Notes under the pieces: model-generated
The model's database searches: none
What the model saw: only the letters and a program-made list of their open reading frames with translations
What the model was told of the DNA's origin: nothing
Shown: positions 11,001 to 23,898 of the stretch, piece after piece
Numbering within the stretch: position 1 is the stretch's first letter
Layout of the letters: each line of letters begins with the position of its first letter
Position numbers and translations under genes: made by a program
Origin: Paragonimus westermani
Lineage: Eukaryota; Platyhelminthes; Trematoda; Plagiorchiida; Troglotrematidae
DNA length: 64,000 nt
Assembly: GCA_008508345.1 (NCBI GenBank)
Contig: QNGE01000951.1
Location: 5,002 to 69,001 of the forward strand
Direction of reading: 5' to 3'

Positions 11001-14000
11001 ACTGATGAATAAAAGATGGAAGCAAGACAAAACAAGTTCTAAAGATATTCAGAAAGTGTTACTGGAAATTTAAAGCTAGCTGGACGGGACAGATCGGGGG
11101 TCTATTTAGAAAAACTGATCGGTGTGATTTAACAAATGATGCATCCGTGTGGATGAATCTGCCCTTAGTAATTCAGAGGAAAACTGGAACTTGGGGGGTG
11201 AACATAAAAGTTACCAACTGGGAAATGTGTTGCTAGTTCAGAAGAGAAGGCTCGGTAAAGCAGCATTGTCGTGCAACTTTGTTCAGTAGCTGTGCATGTC
11301 ATGGACTTATTTAACTGGGACTCGTGTGTCCTCTCTAATTTTTCCAGTGAGTTGTTTCCCGTATTCCTTTACAGCCCACAATCTGCGACTGTCTTCACAG
11401 CGTGCGTATTACACTGTTTTATTTTGGAGGCTAAAACTCTCCCGGCAGGAATGCTTTATGACACTGCTGGGTGAAAAATGCATACTGTCCAGGTCATTGG
11501 GTTTAAAACAAATATACTGATAGAAAAAATTATTGAGACCTGCAGAGCACAATGTCAGGCGCGATATGTTGAAAACAATGTGGTTAAGTAGTTTGGTCAA
11601 CAATGACGAGTCAGGCAGCCAGATAAAACGTTGTACAATTAAGATAATTTGATTAACGAACTTAACGACCGGAATTACTGGATTCTGTCAGAATAACGAG
11701 GTGAACTGAGTTTATCAGTTGGAAGGCAGGCATGTTGGTTGTAGATTTTCTCATGTCAATTCTTTGTCAGGTCAAATGATGCTCCCACATTGGCTTACCG
11801 GATAACCTTTCTGTTCACCAGATGTCTTTTCTTAAACTGTATGAACGAGTAAACACACACGTTATAGTGACAGACATTGAATTTATCGTTTTGATTAAAA
11901 AGTTAATCCTATGGTATGACAAGGTCTTTCGTATAAACTATGAGATAAAAAAATATCCGAAATTCTTTTCTGAAGGAAAATGAAATATCACATCCTGGTT
12001 TTCTGGTGGAGTTGAACGAGTGGAAATCCGAGTGTTAACCGCGCTGCAAATCGTCACCGAAATAGCATACCTGTATCTGCAAATACAGAATAGTCATTTA
12101 AAACACAGTGCATCTGCCAGTCATATGAGAGGATGTCTGGTTAAAATGCACCGAGTACATATACTTGATAGGTAGCAGGATCCACGAGATCGATGACATG
12201 ATTCCGGCTAGTTTGGGCCATTAAAAGTGTGCTACTTATATCACCTAACAATGTGAAATTGTATTTCCATTTACTTTCTTGAGACAGGCTGAGTTTCCAC
12301 ACAGTTCCAACATGTGCTGACAAAATCCACAACGATCTAGACACTCCACTGAATCTCGAATTAACGCCGAGACATACAAATGAGTTGGTGACTACCCATT
12401 CTGACATCTACTGTCAACATAGCAAGATGTTCTATCGGAGATGGTGAAGTACGCCCGCCTGATTAGTAGCAACTCTCGAAAACTAGTGGAGAGCTTTTCG
12501 AAAGATTTTGTCATTATAAGGCCAATGTTTTCATAGCTGTGCAATAAATTGTACTCACTGATGAAGTTTTTTTGGAGATGTTATATCCGCTTTATAGAAA
12601 TCGTCTGGAAAGTGTAATATAACCGGACACACGACCGGGTTCTTCGTAAAACCTCCCACCGTAAACAGCCATTCGTTTCCAACTGCTCTCACGTGCACCT
12701 GCTTCCGAACACCCAGAGTTGTCATTAGTCTTTCATCAATGATCAGAAGTTCGGTTATAGTGTTCCACTCGGAGTTTATCTATATTCAGTTTGTGTTCCA
12801 GTTACTCACCGACACTATTCGGAAGGTCTAAGTTTATCGGCTAGGCATTGATTTTGTTCGATACACTTTCTCGCAGATGGCGGCACAGACTGCCTCACAT
12901 AATTTTTTATTTAGAGCAATAGGGTTCTCTCTAACAGTGTGGCGAAGTTCCAGATGTACATAATTCGAAAAGATTTCTCAACTACAATACCTTTAGGATG
13001 GCTAGTAATGAACCGTTCTACGAAATGTTTCGTTATAAGTATTGCCTGAACCCACCCACTGTCTTGCTGGTGTCATTGAGAACACAGTAGAGCGAAAAGT
13101 CTGATGGGCAATGAGCATCAGAAGGCATTGAGAAACTATCGAAAGCGATTCACTATAGCACATATCAGCATCAGTTAGACTTAGTTATATAGTGGTTCAC
13201 TAAAAAAAGATAACCGGAGGCAAAGTATGCTGAAGATAATAACCTGTTCGAAGAATTTCCATAAATACGTTTAGGTGAGTGATCCTTGCAAAATCTTTGA
13301 CTGTTTTTCAGTCTACCCCTCCTGGCTTCCAACTGCATAAGTTTAACTTTAGTACATTCCGCATGATAAAACTTCAGAATATGTGTATGGAACTAATCAG
13401 AATTATCAGCAAATTTTCTAAGCGTCAAATGTGAAAGCTAGTTCTGAGTGAAAAATTTCCAGTGGAAGTTTTACTCACCAACCTCAGTGGTGATATCTGT
13501 CCGAGTTTTTTGACTATCCCTATCTAATCTAAACAAGAGAAAAGTGGTATGGAAATCAGGGTGCTTTGAAGAGTCGTTTCTAGTGATTTCTTCTATCAAG
13601 TCAGCATAGATGCCAAAGCTATGCAGTGTGCAACTCTATGTTAGGGAAAGTGAGTCTTAGACTGGATCGATCACAGATGTCGAGGATAAAACGTTCGAGC
13701 AACTGAGGCAACTTCACCACATGCTGCTTTTGTGTGACTAATCGGTTACGGGGTTTGGGATATTGGCGTAACCCTGTGCACGACATGATAATCCGGCAAT
13801 GATCCTGAAAGTCCCAAGGTTTGTACGAAGGCGAAATAGAACTGCGTTACGTAAACAAATTGCGATCAGTTTGACCGTGGTGTAGATGCACCTTCGGACA
13901 GGTGTTGGCCGATGCGCTGGAACCTTGTAAACAATGTCAGCGGTAAACATGATACAGGTCACAGAATTTAAAGTGATCGCTGTAATGAATTTTTTATTGA

Positions 14001-15339
14001 TCCCACTGCCAAGTCATGCTGTACAAGATTATCCGATCTGCCTGAACGTCTTATCGTGTTATCTACGCATTCTGCAATATCTACTAGGACGTTGATTGGT
14101 CGTAGGCTGGTGTATTTTCTTTCAGATTCAAGTCTGATGTTGTCTTAGTAGTGAACCAGCTACATAGTCCTTATACTGGAAAGATTTGTCTGATTTCGTG
14201 TGGTAAAGGCGGCGGTCGGCTAATCCAGCTTCTTAGTCAATTGGGAATAGACACTAGAGAAGCCATAGGTTCTTCTGGTTAATGAGAAAACGTCGATGAA
14301 TTTTCAGGGTAATTTTAATGCAATTCGTTGGAAACGATCCGATATCCGTTTACCAGAAGCACACTGATGACAAGATGCACGGTGTTTTTGAAGGTCTCAG
14401 TGTAACAGAATACCCGCGTCATGTTTGTTGAAAAACGAATCCGATTTAGTTTCTCTCTGAAAGATTAGAAACTGTCTGTGATAAATATGCCTTTCACTAG
14501 AACTGTTTACGTGATTTTCAAGTGCCATTCGGTGAACGCGGTCGAACCAACCCATCTCCGTCTATGAAGTAAACGATAAAATTGGTGTCTGTATGGTCAC
14601 GAAAGTTACATGTTTCCAGTTAACATGACAAATCCACTGTTGACTTACTTTTAACAAACATTCGTGTTGTTGATAGTTTTCCACAGCTTACGTGTTACCG
14701 ACTGCACGTGACCATGGTCCATTCAGTGTCAATAACATAAAATCAGTCGTGCAATACCTATACATAACTGAAGCCAAGCTGCAACGATCCAATCGTGAGT
14801 GCTCAAACGATTTCACTCTGACATGTTTTCTAACGATTACAACCTTACTGACCAAATAAAAAAATCATCAAATGGTTATATGTCAAACCATTTTGTCTAA
14901 GACTCAATTATTATTGAAACCGATCGCCGGGTGACAAACGGAAACTTGGCAGGTCATTCTAGCTTTTTAACTTTTGTCAACTAAACCACCAGGGATTTGC
15001 AAAAACTAAGCATTAATGGTACGACATCATACAGGATCCCATTCATGAGAAGTTCCACAAATACGTCTCTAGGACGGCCACGAGAGTGATAAACTTTCGA
15101 TAAGTACTTGTAAAAACAAGTGTACATTTTGTTTGCATCTCGAAACACACGTCGTCGTTGCCGATCGATTTGTGACCAATTTACGTATCACTTACCCACC
15201 CTCTACTAAAGACTAAATTGTTAACTTCAGGTTTTCGGTGAATGTGCTTCGAACATGTTCAACGAGACACAGATTTACCGATTGCAAGCTTTCGTGAAGT
15301 GGTAGGAATTCAGTGTTTCTTAATTATTAGTGTGGTGGA
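8053..15339. other. Long stretch with no recognisable gene
   Basis: Short open frames only, none with a domain I recognise. One ambiguous base (N) lies at 10667. Around it, 10612-10666 contains two blocks also found near the N at 31762 (GATGAGTAGTCG...GGATTTGGTTTATT and GACCATCACTCACATTTG). No tandem array, tRNA or long open frame was seen. Confidence 0.5.
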
Positions 15340-15855
15340 TAATCATGCCGGAGGTGTGTGTATTCCAACACTCGGCAAAATACCTCGACGCTGGAGAAGG
15401 CACGTCCAAAAGCCCACAACGAACGGATCGGGGACGGCAGGGCGACCGGATAAGTCATCACTCGACTGGATCGAACCAACGGCCGAGACATGGCAGGCAA
15501 AAGAGAAGGGACGACAAAATCGGAGGCGTGATTATTTCAACACTCGCAGGAATATCGCGACGCGGTCGTGGACTACTATCAGGGGCCAGCGTAGATAGAT
15601 GGAGGAGAACAAGAGCAACCGGACAAGCCATTGCTCAATGCAATCCGACCAACAGGCGGAGCATGGCAGACAGAAAACCCCTGATAGACGGCACCGATCA
15701 CGCACATAAACCAGGCGGAAGTGCACACGATGCGTGAGCGGAAACCTGGGCGTGTCGTGGTCCGGAATGGTGACTCGTAAACGCGAGCGCTCGCATGGTA
15801 TGATAACTAGCGTATTGGACAATCCAGATTGTGCTTTGTTGGACGCCTTTTCGCT
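15340..15855 (+). repeat. Dispersed repeat X, copy 1, with two diverged 172-bp units
   Basis: The right 359 bases (15497-15855) match 20853-21212 in reverse complement at roughly 97-98% by eye. Copy 1 also shows an internal imperfect direct repeat: the blocks beginning CGGAGGTGTG at 15349 and CGGAGGCGTG at 15521 run in parallel for most of a unit (period 172). Both units include a CAACACTCG...TATC/TACC-CG-CGACGC stretch, then a CCGGA-AAG-CAT-CTC-A block, then CATGGCAG-CA. Open frames on both strands here are by-products of the repeat. Its class is unknown. Confidence 0.8.
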
Positions 15856-16664
15856 AAATTAGCAACTGTCTATAATTTACACAATCGGGGGTGGGGTGGG
15901 TGGTTTCTGACTTTCTGAAAGGCCAATTGTATCGGGCAAACCAAACTCGGCTAATGGCCTCCTGCTGCCTCGGCTGCTCACTGAATAGCTACGAGGTGGA
16001 TGAGAAAGTGGTTACCTGGAGCTTTCTAACCTCAAAACGTGTATACAATCAACAATTCTTCTCAGTCCAACGAGTGCAACATGTTAGTATCACCCACAAG
16101 TACACGCTGACGATTAGATTGTCTTGAGAACCCCATTTAGTCATCCCAGAGGTGTTCAGGTTCTCGCTAAGAGTAAAACTAACAGCCACATATCGCCGGG
16201 CCAAGACCATGGGCGAACTTTGTTACGTTAATCCTATGACGTTCAGTCTGTAGTGACGTACACGTGCAAGGACGGGAGAAGTAACTATCATGTGCGTAGA
16301 TTTTTGCATCGACTGTGATGCAGTATGTGCATTATTGTTTTTTTCGACAATAAAAACTGCAGGTGGTGACTGGCACGTAACCTGTGCGCAAATTGTGTTC
16401 GGGGAGAAGAGTAGCTTCAAGCTCGTAGGGTGATCACCCCAAATTTCGCTTGAAAATGTGGATAAAATATCTCAAGAGATCAGACAAAAACGATTCTCGT
16501 AAAATCGCGGTGCCCACTGTAAAAACAACGATGTGCTTGTTTATAATGCATTAATCTCAACTGACGACTGTTCACTACAAACCTCGTCAACCCGAAACAC
16601 TTTGGGACTAATCCTTAACAGCTCCCTCCCCATTGTGTCACAACTTCGAGTGTAGCTTATTTAC
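15856..16664. other. No recognisable gene
   Basis: An open frame at 15891-16127 (+) has no recognisable domain. Nothing else is supported. Confidence 0.4.
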
Positions 16665-17029
16665 CGGTCCGATGGAAAATAAACGTCATTAGATTGGTCG
16701 TCTAATTCCAGCCTAGATCGCTCAATTTCAGCTTTCAGTTGATACACATTGTCTTCTGTTTCAGGACGCACCATACACAATTTCAAATTACGATGTACCT
16801 CTCTACTTTTTAGCACAGTTCTACACAGAATGCAGAAGCTATTCCTGATCCTCTCTGAGATTTGTGAGAAAATCAGCTCAAGTAAATTACAAGACTGATA
16901 GCCGTGTCTCATTAGGGAATTAGCAACAAAATCTAGGTCAGTTAATTCTTTGAGCTCATATGTAAGTTCGGAAGCTATTTGGAATAAATGAGATAACTTC
17001 CCACAGTTGACACGAATAGATGAATCGAA
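16665..17029 (-). CDS. Candidate coding exon, product unknown
   Basis: About 120 codons stay open between a possible acceptor (...TTTTGAAAG, just above 17029) and a plausible donor (ACCG|GTAAATAAG at 16664). The composition looks like a folded, partly helical cytosolic protein: KLSHLFQIASELTYELKELT near the start, FSQISERIRNSFCILC in the middle, and an acidic coiled-coil-prone end (YQLKAEIERSRLELDDQ). No family was recognised. It may belong to a host gene on the minus strand with large introns. Being a chance open frame is less likely, because the frame stays open upstream of the first ATG (16912) exactly to a splice-like site. Confidence 0.5.
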
Positions 17030-18839
17030 CTTTCAAAACGTGAACAAATTAGTCCAATAAATGCACCGTAATAAATTCCCGGTAAGTTAGGTGATGCAAC
17101 TGCAGTGAAGGAAACAGTACAGGCTTCTGGTTAAACGACTGACGCACAGCTATATTCTTCGTTGACAACTGTATTTACCAATCCAGAATAAAACAACTTC
17201 CATTAGGAGTCAGTGCATCAGATTTAGTCATTTATTTGCAACACGTACTATCAAAACCACTCTTGTGTGATGTTCAATAGATTGCAACCGTTAGTAAACC
17301 ACGATGTTTGTTGTCGTCGTCGATATTGTCGAATGCTTGATCGTCTGCCCGGCAGTGTGAGCTATCTTATACTTCCCTTACCATTTTACGAACGCGGACG
17401 TCCGAGCTGACCGGGTAATGGTGTCGGCAACATCATTGGGTGTATTCCTTGAATGCCACTTTTTACTTAACTGATAAGTAAAGCGCTCTCTGTTTTTAGA
17501 TCCGCGGTGGTAACTACGTCAATGTCTTTTTTTACAGACAAGCCAACAGCAATTTCCACCACCAATTGGGACCTTGAAATGTAGCAGCGATTTTACAAGA
17601 TTCTGTAATATCGTATACTTAGACGATAATTTTTGGATTTAATTTCTGTTTTTTATTGAAATCATTCAAAGACTGTCAAAATCTAAGTTTCTGAATAGTG
17701 TTACAACACCTTCCATGGAATGCAACCATCCAGTTTGCTTCTGACTCCTCGTGGCATTCCCACAATGCACAGTGTAGCCTGAAGTACGCTAGGTACATCT
17801 GCGTTTGACCAGTCAGTCTTTACTGTATGACATCAGTGAACCGCGAAGTGACTGACACCGGCTTCAACAGAGATCGCTTAGTAACTGCACAGTCGAGGAG
17901 CATAGCACAGTAAACCCAATAGTACTGAACAGAAATCCGCGCTCATAATCGCACACACGATAATTTGTTCATTTGCATATTCCAAGGTCTGTCTCTGAAT
18001 GACAACAGGTGCAATAATGAGCTCAGTGCACTCATCCCTGTCGCATATCTGAATCATCAGCCTGGTATTATTTTAACATCCTAACATTTCCAACCAAAAC
18101 GGAAATAGACTGAAAGAGGTTACATGTGAGAATCAGAACAACCGATGAATTGTTGATATAAGTAAGTTTTATATATTCGCTCACGTAAGAAAACAAGGCT
18201 GGTAGGTTTTGCCAGTTTCATCTAACAACTTGAAAATGAAATTGTTCCCTATATCCTAGTTTTCTAAAACCAGATCCCAACATAGGAGTCAACTGACAGG
18301 TGATTTGTTGTCGATTTCGTGTGACAAATACGGAGATGCTACATCGATTTTTGAGCTATTTGCTGTCCATATTGTAGGCCAAAGTAATGAATGGCGCAGC
18401 TTAGAAAACTTGATTCGAGTAGACGTGTCATCAGACCCATATTTATGCCGAAGAGAAACGTGACGTTTATCATTTAGTAACCAGTTAAATTATATTCAAC
18501 TGATTGTGGTATACGAAGGTGTATGGAAAAGCATTTCAACTGTGTGTATCTCACTTACGGTAATCACAGTACCAGCAGGTCAAACCAATCCTCATTCTGG
18601 TTTGTAGGCCTCAGCTGTTTCACTCTCACCGGATCTCGTTCTAATGATGTTATATTACCAAAGATATAAAGATCAGTTTCGCAGTTCATGCATTATTTGC
18701 CAAGTGTAATTATCCCATACGCACCTGTACACAAACACACACGTCAAGATGTCAAACAGTCTCAATGAGAAACCAACATTTGCCCAAAAAGGTTTATGAA
18801 TAGGCATAGCGGACCCAAATCCCCGTCGAAACAAATAAT
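17030..18839. other. No recognisable gene
   Basis: No convincing open frame, repeat or RNA gene was noticed. An open frame at 18673-18999 (-) is antisense to the PLE segment that follows and is a shadow. Confidence 0.4.
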
Positions 18840-19365
18840 CACAACGAGAATAAAGGTTTATGTAGAATTGCCCTTTGAAGGTGAGTATAGCATCCATCAA
18901 ACAACTCAAAGAGGGGGTAAATTCGATTAAACGAACATGCAACGCAGCGAAACTTTGTGCATTAGTTCGGATTCTGAGGCTGCCTGTCCTTTCAATCAAT
19001 GATAATCAGCTTGTCGGTGCCACCTCACAGTGTGTACACCAAATTACATGTAACTGCAAAGACATTTTCATAGGCAGAACCGAGAGAATGAAGAAGAATT
19101 TGCCTAAATGAGTGCGGAACTCTGTACCATAGAACGGCAGTTTCGTTGGAACACGCCAGCAACCAGTGTTCTCAGTCGCAAGACATATTCTGAACACCGG
19201 TCACGTTATCGCCCTGGTTTGTGCATTCAGAGTCCTATTGCGTAGCTTTAATCCAAGATTCTTGTGGTTTTATGGGGCGGTCACAATTAATCGACTGAGG
19301 ACGACTCTGTTTGTTGAGGAGAATTGCTCGTGTACTCTACCCTTCCCTGGACTGAGCGACCTTTC
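18840..19365 (+). pseudogene. Penelope-like element remnant: RT tail, GIY-YIG, C-terminal block
   Basis: The frame starts with the PLE thumb motif KVYVELPFEGE (about 18853-18885), shifts frame, then reads AAKLCALVRILRLPVLS, then the nuclease entry CVHQITCNCKDIFIGRTERM (near 19029-19090, with F for Y in YIG). After a stop at 19110 it continues in another frame as VARHILNTGHVIA, FRVLLRSFNPRFLW and LPFPGLS (19170-19360). This order matches the PLE C-terminal half. It is the same subfamily as the remnant at 1975-2400. At least two frameshifts and a stop make it inactive. No hammerhead was seen downstream. Confidence 0.82.
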
Positions 19366-20260
19366 CTAATCCACTGACTGGCTATCCACCATATCCCCCC
19401 GTAACTGTTCCATATAAAGAAACCGTTTCACGAAATGCTAATGTTTTGGTCAAGCCGATTAGCGTTTAAAGAAAGCCGACAGTCTACAAATGAAACGAAG
19501 AGGCACCTTTCACATCGGCCACAGAAAAGATAAGGAAGGTAGAATTTTCTGACTGCATTTCTGCCTATATTACTCAGCCTTTCGTTTTACGATTCTGTAA
19601 AACGCGGATGCGTTCTTATGTATGCTGATTACAGGGCTGTTCAGTGGAAATATGGTTCCGGATTTCACGCATATTTTTTTCTAATCCTTTGATCTAACTA
19701 CGTCTAGTTGAGCTCACTTAGAGAGGAGGCATTTAGACAGCCGCAACCGTTTTTACATCTAGCGGATCCCGTCCAATCCGCCTGGAGGTGAGTTATCTGA
19801 CATCTGCCTATACAGCAACATCGCGAAAGGGCGGTTGTGATGGCCTACGCGGTTTGGTTATTGACCTTCAACATCTCTGTTTTGTGCCAATCAGTGCCAA
19901 ACATGGTGTAAAGTATACAGAGTATCGAACCAAACATTTGCTAGCCCGAACCTACACAGATGGATCCAAACGTTTATCGGTGCGACCAAGGTATGTGAAT
20001 ACCTGTCAGTGGGACCGCTATGAAAACATGTTCCTCTCACCACTTCAGCTGAATCACAATTGTATTATAAAACTTGAACCCGTAGCTTAATCGGAACTGT
20101 AAATCATAATCGACTCATAGTCTAGGTATGTATCCTTTAAATCACGGAGCTGCGACCGCCTGAATAGCACGAATGTATGCAGTTTACAATCTTTAACGGA
20201 AAAACGTTCTATTCTCACAAACAAAAGCACTCAGTCCCTGAAATTATCTCTTAACCTCAT
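19366..20260. other. No recognisable gene
   Basis: An open frame at 19788-20090 (+) has no recognisable domain. Nothing else is supported. Confidence 0.4.
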
Positions 20261-20332
20261 GGTCCAGTGGCCAAGTATCCAGACTGTTAACTGGGCTCTG
20301 GGTGATATATTGCGAGTTCGACTCCTCGAAGT
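20261..20332 (+). repeat. tRNA-derived SINE head or tRNA-Asn-like pseudogene
   Basis: A box-A-like segment (CAGTGGCCAAG, 20265-20275) and a box-B-like segment (GAGTTCGACTCC, 20314-20325) lie 40 bases apart. Between them is ACTGTTAACT, the anticodon-loop sequence expected of tRNA-Asn(GTT). The stems are imperfect, so a tRNA-derived repeat is favoured over a working gene. Confidence 0.55.
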
Positions 20333-20852
20333 GCGTAGTGTTAAGGAGACACAACCGAGTCCCAGATGCAATCCACCAGATTTCACTGGCGGTCATTTGT
20401 ACCAACTACATACAGACGAAGGAAGCTAGAGACAAATAAGCATGCGACAGTAGAGAAGAGTTGAACATCGTTCAATTTGGGCGGCATTAGTATGGAGGTT
20501 AGAACATGTCAGTGTACCACTTGAAATACATTGTGTACTTTTTGAACAGATTGTTCGGGAACTGATCGAACAAACGTCTAGGTCGAATTGCGCCCTGGTG
20601 AAATTTCTTGTAGGTTAGAACTAGAACTTCCTACCAAAATTTGCATTTCATCCCATCATTCATTCAATAAGTCAGTGGAACTTTTTAAACAGACAATCGC
20701 ACTATCATACACATCCTATCTGGTACGAATAGAAGACAGGTATGTTGATCAGTCTGAGGGAATTTCGTGTGTGTTTAAAGTAGTAGCGACCAATTTGAAA
20801 TTTGTAGAGGTGAAATGAGAAGAAACTTATCAGATTGTGAAGGGTCATAGTG

Positions 20853-21212
20853 TAGCGAAAAGGCGTCCAACAAAGCACAATCTGGATTGTCCAATACGCT
20901 AGTTATCATACCATGCGAGCGCTCGCGTTTACGAGTCACCATTCCGGACCACGACACGCCCAGGTTTCCGCTCACGCATCGTGTGCACTTCCGCCTGGTT
21001 TATGTGCGTGATCGGTGCCATCCATCGGGGGTTTTCTGTCTGTCATGCTCCGCCCGTTGGTCGGACTTCATTGAGCAATGGCTTGTCCGGTTGCTCTTGT
21101 TCTCCTCCATCTATCTACGCTGGCCCCTGATAGTAGTCCACGACCGCGTCGCGATATTCCTGCGAGTGTTGAAATAATCACGCCTCCGATTTTGTCGTCC
21201 CTTCTCTTTTGC
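20853..21212 (-). repeat. Dispersed repeat X, copy 2, fused to the gypsy pol gene
   Basis: This 360-base block is the near-identical reverse complement of 15497-15855. Its element-sense start coincides with the break in the integrase gene at 21212, and its end (TTTTCGCTA) coincides with the end of copy 1. Differences from copy 1 cluster in a ~75-base patch around 21015-21080. The open frame 20887-21177 (+) mirrors the one in copy 1 and is a translation of the repeat, not a gene. Confidence 0.85.
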
Positions 21213-23898
21213 AAAGTTGTGCTGGGGAACATTGACTGTCAGCACGAACAGAGTTGCGTAATCCAAGAAGCACAAGTGGTAGTTGATCAAACCAAGCGGT
21301 TGATTCTAGTTTGGTAGTCAGAGCAGCCTTTAATGTCCGGTGAAATCTCTCGACCATTCCGTTGGATTGTGGATGGTACGCTGTGGTACGAATCCGTTGA
21401 ATTCCAAGGAGTCGTGTGAGTTGTTCAAATAAATGAGATTCGAACTGGGAGCCGCGGTCCGTAGTTATAGTGGATGGTATGCCAAAGCGTGAAATCCATC
21501 CGACTACGAATGCTGTTGCCAGGGTTTGAGTAGTGGTGTCACAGATCGGAAAAACTTCAGGCCACCGAGTAAATCTGTCGATACACGTAAGGAGATAACG
21601 GAAACCTTTCGATGGCGGCAGGGGTCCAACAACGTCAATGTGCACGTGATCGAAGCGAGCATCAGGAGGCGGAAATGTTCCAAGTGGTGTGACGGTATGA
21701 CGATGGATTTTCGACTGTTGACAAGCCAAGCAGCAACGCGTCCAATCGCCGATATCTTTGTTCATACTGAACCAAACGAATCGTTCAGAAATGAGTTTCC
21801 TGGATGCTTTGACTCCTGGATGTGACATGTTGTGGAGAGCATCGAAAACAGTTTTGCGCATTTCTTTTGGAACGATAGGTCTCGGTGATCCCGTAGAAAA
21901 ATCACAGAGAAGTAATACTCCCTTATGTGTTATTTGCTGGGTTTTCATTAAACTCTTGTGCGTATCTGTGTCAGGATCACTAGCTTGTAGTTTAGCCATA
22001 AGCACAAAATCGATGGAGCTGTCGAGTGAAAGGTTTGCCAGTTGGACTCTCGATAGAGCGTCGGCTACCGTGTTTTGTTCTCCCGTGACGTATCGGAGGT
22101 CCGATGTATACTGGGAAATATAGTCCAAGTGGCGTAACTCCCGTGGTGAATAACGATCAGGTTTGGCCGATAGGGCATACGTTAATGGTTTGTGGTCAGT
22201 GAAAACACAAAATGTACGTCCTTCAACAAAATGGCGGAAATGTTTAATAGCCAAGTAGATTGCCAATAGTTCACGGCTGAACGTGCTGTAACGAGTTTGT
22301 GCTGGCTGCAAAGATTTGGAGAAAAACGAGATAGGTTGCCACTTGTTATCAACCAATTGCTGAAGTACAGCTCCAACAGCCAAATTTGACGCATCAGTAG
22401 TGATACTGATAGGGGCGGAGGCATCCAAGTGATGAATGGATGTTGCCTGTGCAAGCATCTGTTTTATTGAGTTAAACGAATTGATTGATGTCTCAGATAA
22501 TTCCAAGAGTTTATTCCGTTTGGAACTCAACAAATCAGTCAGTGGCTTCAGTGTGTCAGCAAGGTTAGGCAGGAAACGGCGGTAGTAATTAACCATACCA
22601 ATAAAACGACTGAGCTGACGTACCGAAGTGGGTTGAGGAAATTCTTTGATGGCGGTCACATTGGAGGCAAGCGGGTGTACTCCAGTTGAGTTGATATGAT
22701 GTCCAAGGATGTCCAGTGATGACACTCCTAACTGACACTTGGAAGGGTTGATGACAATACCAAAATCGTTCAAGCGTTGAAAAACTTGGAACAAATGTGT
22801 GCGGTGTTCCTCGGGACTGGAGCTGGCGATTAGAATGTCATCGATGTATGGATGTGCGAAGTCTAAACCACGTAGCACCTCGTCTATCAGACGTTGGAAA
22901 GTTTGTGTTGCATTTCTTAGCCCAAATGGCATTCGTAAGAATTCAAACAATCCAAATGGTGTAGTGATTGCAGTTTTGGGAATGTCTTCTTCTGCTACGG
23001 GAATTTGATGGTAAGCCCGTATCAGATCGACCTTAGAGAATATGGTCTTGCCGTGCAGATTAGATGTGATATCATGAATGTGCGGGACAGGATATCGATC
23101 TGCAACGGTGACTTGATTGACACTTCTGTAGTCTCCACATGGACGCCAGTCATTAGAGTCCTTTTTAGAAACCATGTGGAGTGGGGAAGACCATGGACTT
23201 TTCGAGGGTCGAATGATCCCAAGTTGGAGCATGTGATCAAATTCCTTGCGGGCGACAGCGAGTTTGTCAGGAGCTAAACGTCTGGGCTTAGCAGCTACTG
23301 GTGCACCACGTGTTGTGATATGATGAACAGTTGTGTGCTTTATGGACGATTGCTGGAAATTAGGATTAAGTATTCCAGGAAATTGAGCAAGCAATGAGGC
23401 ATATTCCGGATGAGCTTCAGTAAGTGTAACTGACAGACGAAGAGAATCAATGTTCGCCGATTGACCTGTGACAGTCAGGTTAGTGGTTGGATCGAGCAAT
23501 CGGCGGTGCTTCATGTCTACCAAGAGACCGAAACTGTTGAGAAAATCTGCCCCCAAAATTGCAAATCGCACATCAGCAATAAGGAATATCCATCTCCAGG
23601 TGCGTCTCAAGCCAAGGGACAGTGTTACGGAACGTTGGCCGTAGGTTTGAATGGAAGAACCGTTGGCAGCTTTGAGTGTTGGACCACGATAAGATGAGAT
23701 TTGATCTTGTGAAGTGGCGGGAAGAACACTGACTTCAGCTCCTGTATCAATAAGGAATTTGTGACCACTTTCCTTATCAAGTATGAAAAACAGGCGACTA
23801 GAAGTTTGAAAACCAGCTGAGTTTGTCGCAGAACTCAACTGGCGCTGCCGTTTCCCGAGTGGTTGGAAGTCGGACAGAAAGCACATGGAGTGGTGCAA
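21178..23898 (-). CDS. pol: Ty3/gypsy Pol polyprotein (protease, RT, RNase H, integrase), 3'-truncated
   Basis: A 906-codon frame without stops. Protease: IDTGAEVS at residues 50-57. RT: residues 215-450, with the FxKVDL block (287-291) and catalytic YIDD (351-354). RNase H: TDAS (501-504), E543, D568. Integrase: zinc site H689, H693, C723, C726; catalytic D755, D814 and E850, with 35 residues between the last two (DD35E). Every catalytic residue is present. The frame overlaps gag and lies in the -1 frame relative to it, as expected for frameshift expression; the first residue is a TTG and the first ATG is residue 5. After SPAQL (891-895) the protein leaves the family consensus and ends in 11 residues encoded by repeat X. 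The integrase C-terminal domain, 3' UTR and 3' LTR are missing. By gag finger type this belongs with the CsRn1 clade. Confidence 0.95.
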   Translation of the reverse strand: MHHSMCFLSDFQPLGKRQRQLSSATNSAGFQTSSRLFFILDKESGHKFLIDTGAEVSVLPATSQDQISSYRGPTLKAANGSSIQTYGQRSVTLSLGLRRTWRWIFLIADVRFAILGADFLNSFGLLVDMKHRRLLDPTTNLTVTGQSANIDSLRLSVTLTEAHPEYASLLAQFPGILNPNFQQSSIKHTTVHHITTRGAPVAAKPRRLAPDKLAVARKEFDHMLQLGIIRPSKSPWSSPLHMVSKKDSNDWRPCGDYRSVNQVTVADRYPVPHIHDITSNLHGKTIFSKVDLIRAYHQIPVAEEDIPKTAITTPFGLFEFLRMPFGLRNATQTFQRLIDEVLRGLDFAHPYIDDILIASSSPEEHRTHLFQVFQRLNDFGIVINPSKCQLGVSSLDILGHHINSTGVHPLASNVTAIKEFPQPTSVRQLSRFIGMVNYYRRFLPNLADTLKPLTDLLSSKRNKLLELSETSINSFNSIKQMLAQATSIHHLDASAPISITTDASNLAVGAVLQQLVDNKWQPISFFSKSLQPAQTRYSTFSRELLAIYLAIKHFRHFVEGRTFCVFTDHKPLTYALSAKPDRYSPRELRHLDYISQYTSDLRYVTGEQNTVADALSRVQLANLSLDSSIDFVLMAKLQASDPDTDTHKSLMKTQQITHKGVLLLCDFSTGSPRPIVPKEMRKTVFDALHNMSHPGVKASRKLISERFVWFSMNKDIGDWTRCCLACQQSKIHRHTVTPLGTFPPPDARFDHVHIDVVGPLPPSKGFRYLLTCIDRFTRWPEVFPICDTTTQTLATAFVVGWISRFGIPSTITTDRGSQFESHLFEQLTRLLGIQRIRTTAYHPQSNGMVERFHRTLKAALTTKLESTAWFDQLPLVLLGLRNSVRADSQCSPAQLCKREGTTKSEA

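Noticed and set aside
12455..12500. CTGATTAG...CGAAAAC resembling a hammerhead core
   Set aside because: The invariant G after CUGAN is T, and neither stem I nor helix III pairs.
15532..15822. 96-codon open frame (-) almost identical to one at 20887-21177 (+)
   Set aside because: Both are translations of repeat X; conservation reflects DNA identity of the two copies and there is no domain.
16558..16610. CTGACGA followed 31 bases later by CCGAAAC
   Set aside because: No stem II or stem I pairing could be drawn by hand and no PLE lies nearby.
18673..18999. 108-codon minus-strand open frame
   Set aside because: Antisense to the start of the PLE remnant at 18840-19365; no domain.
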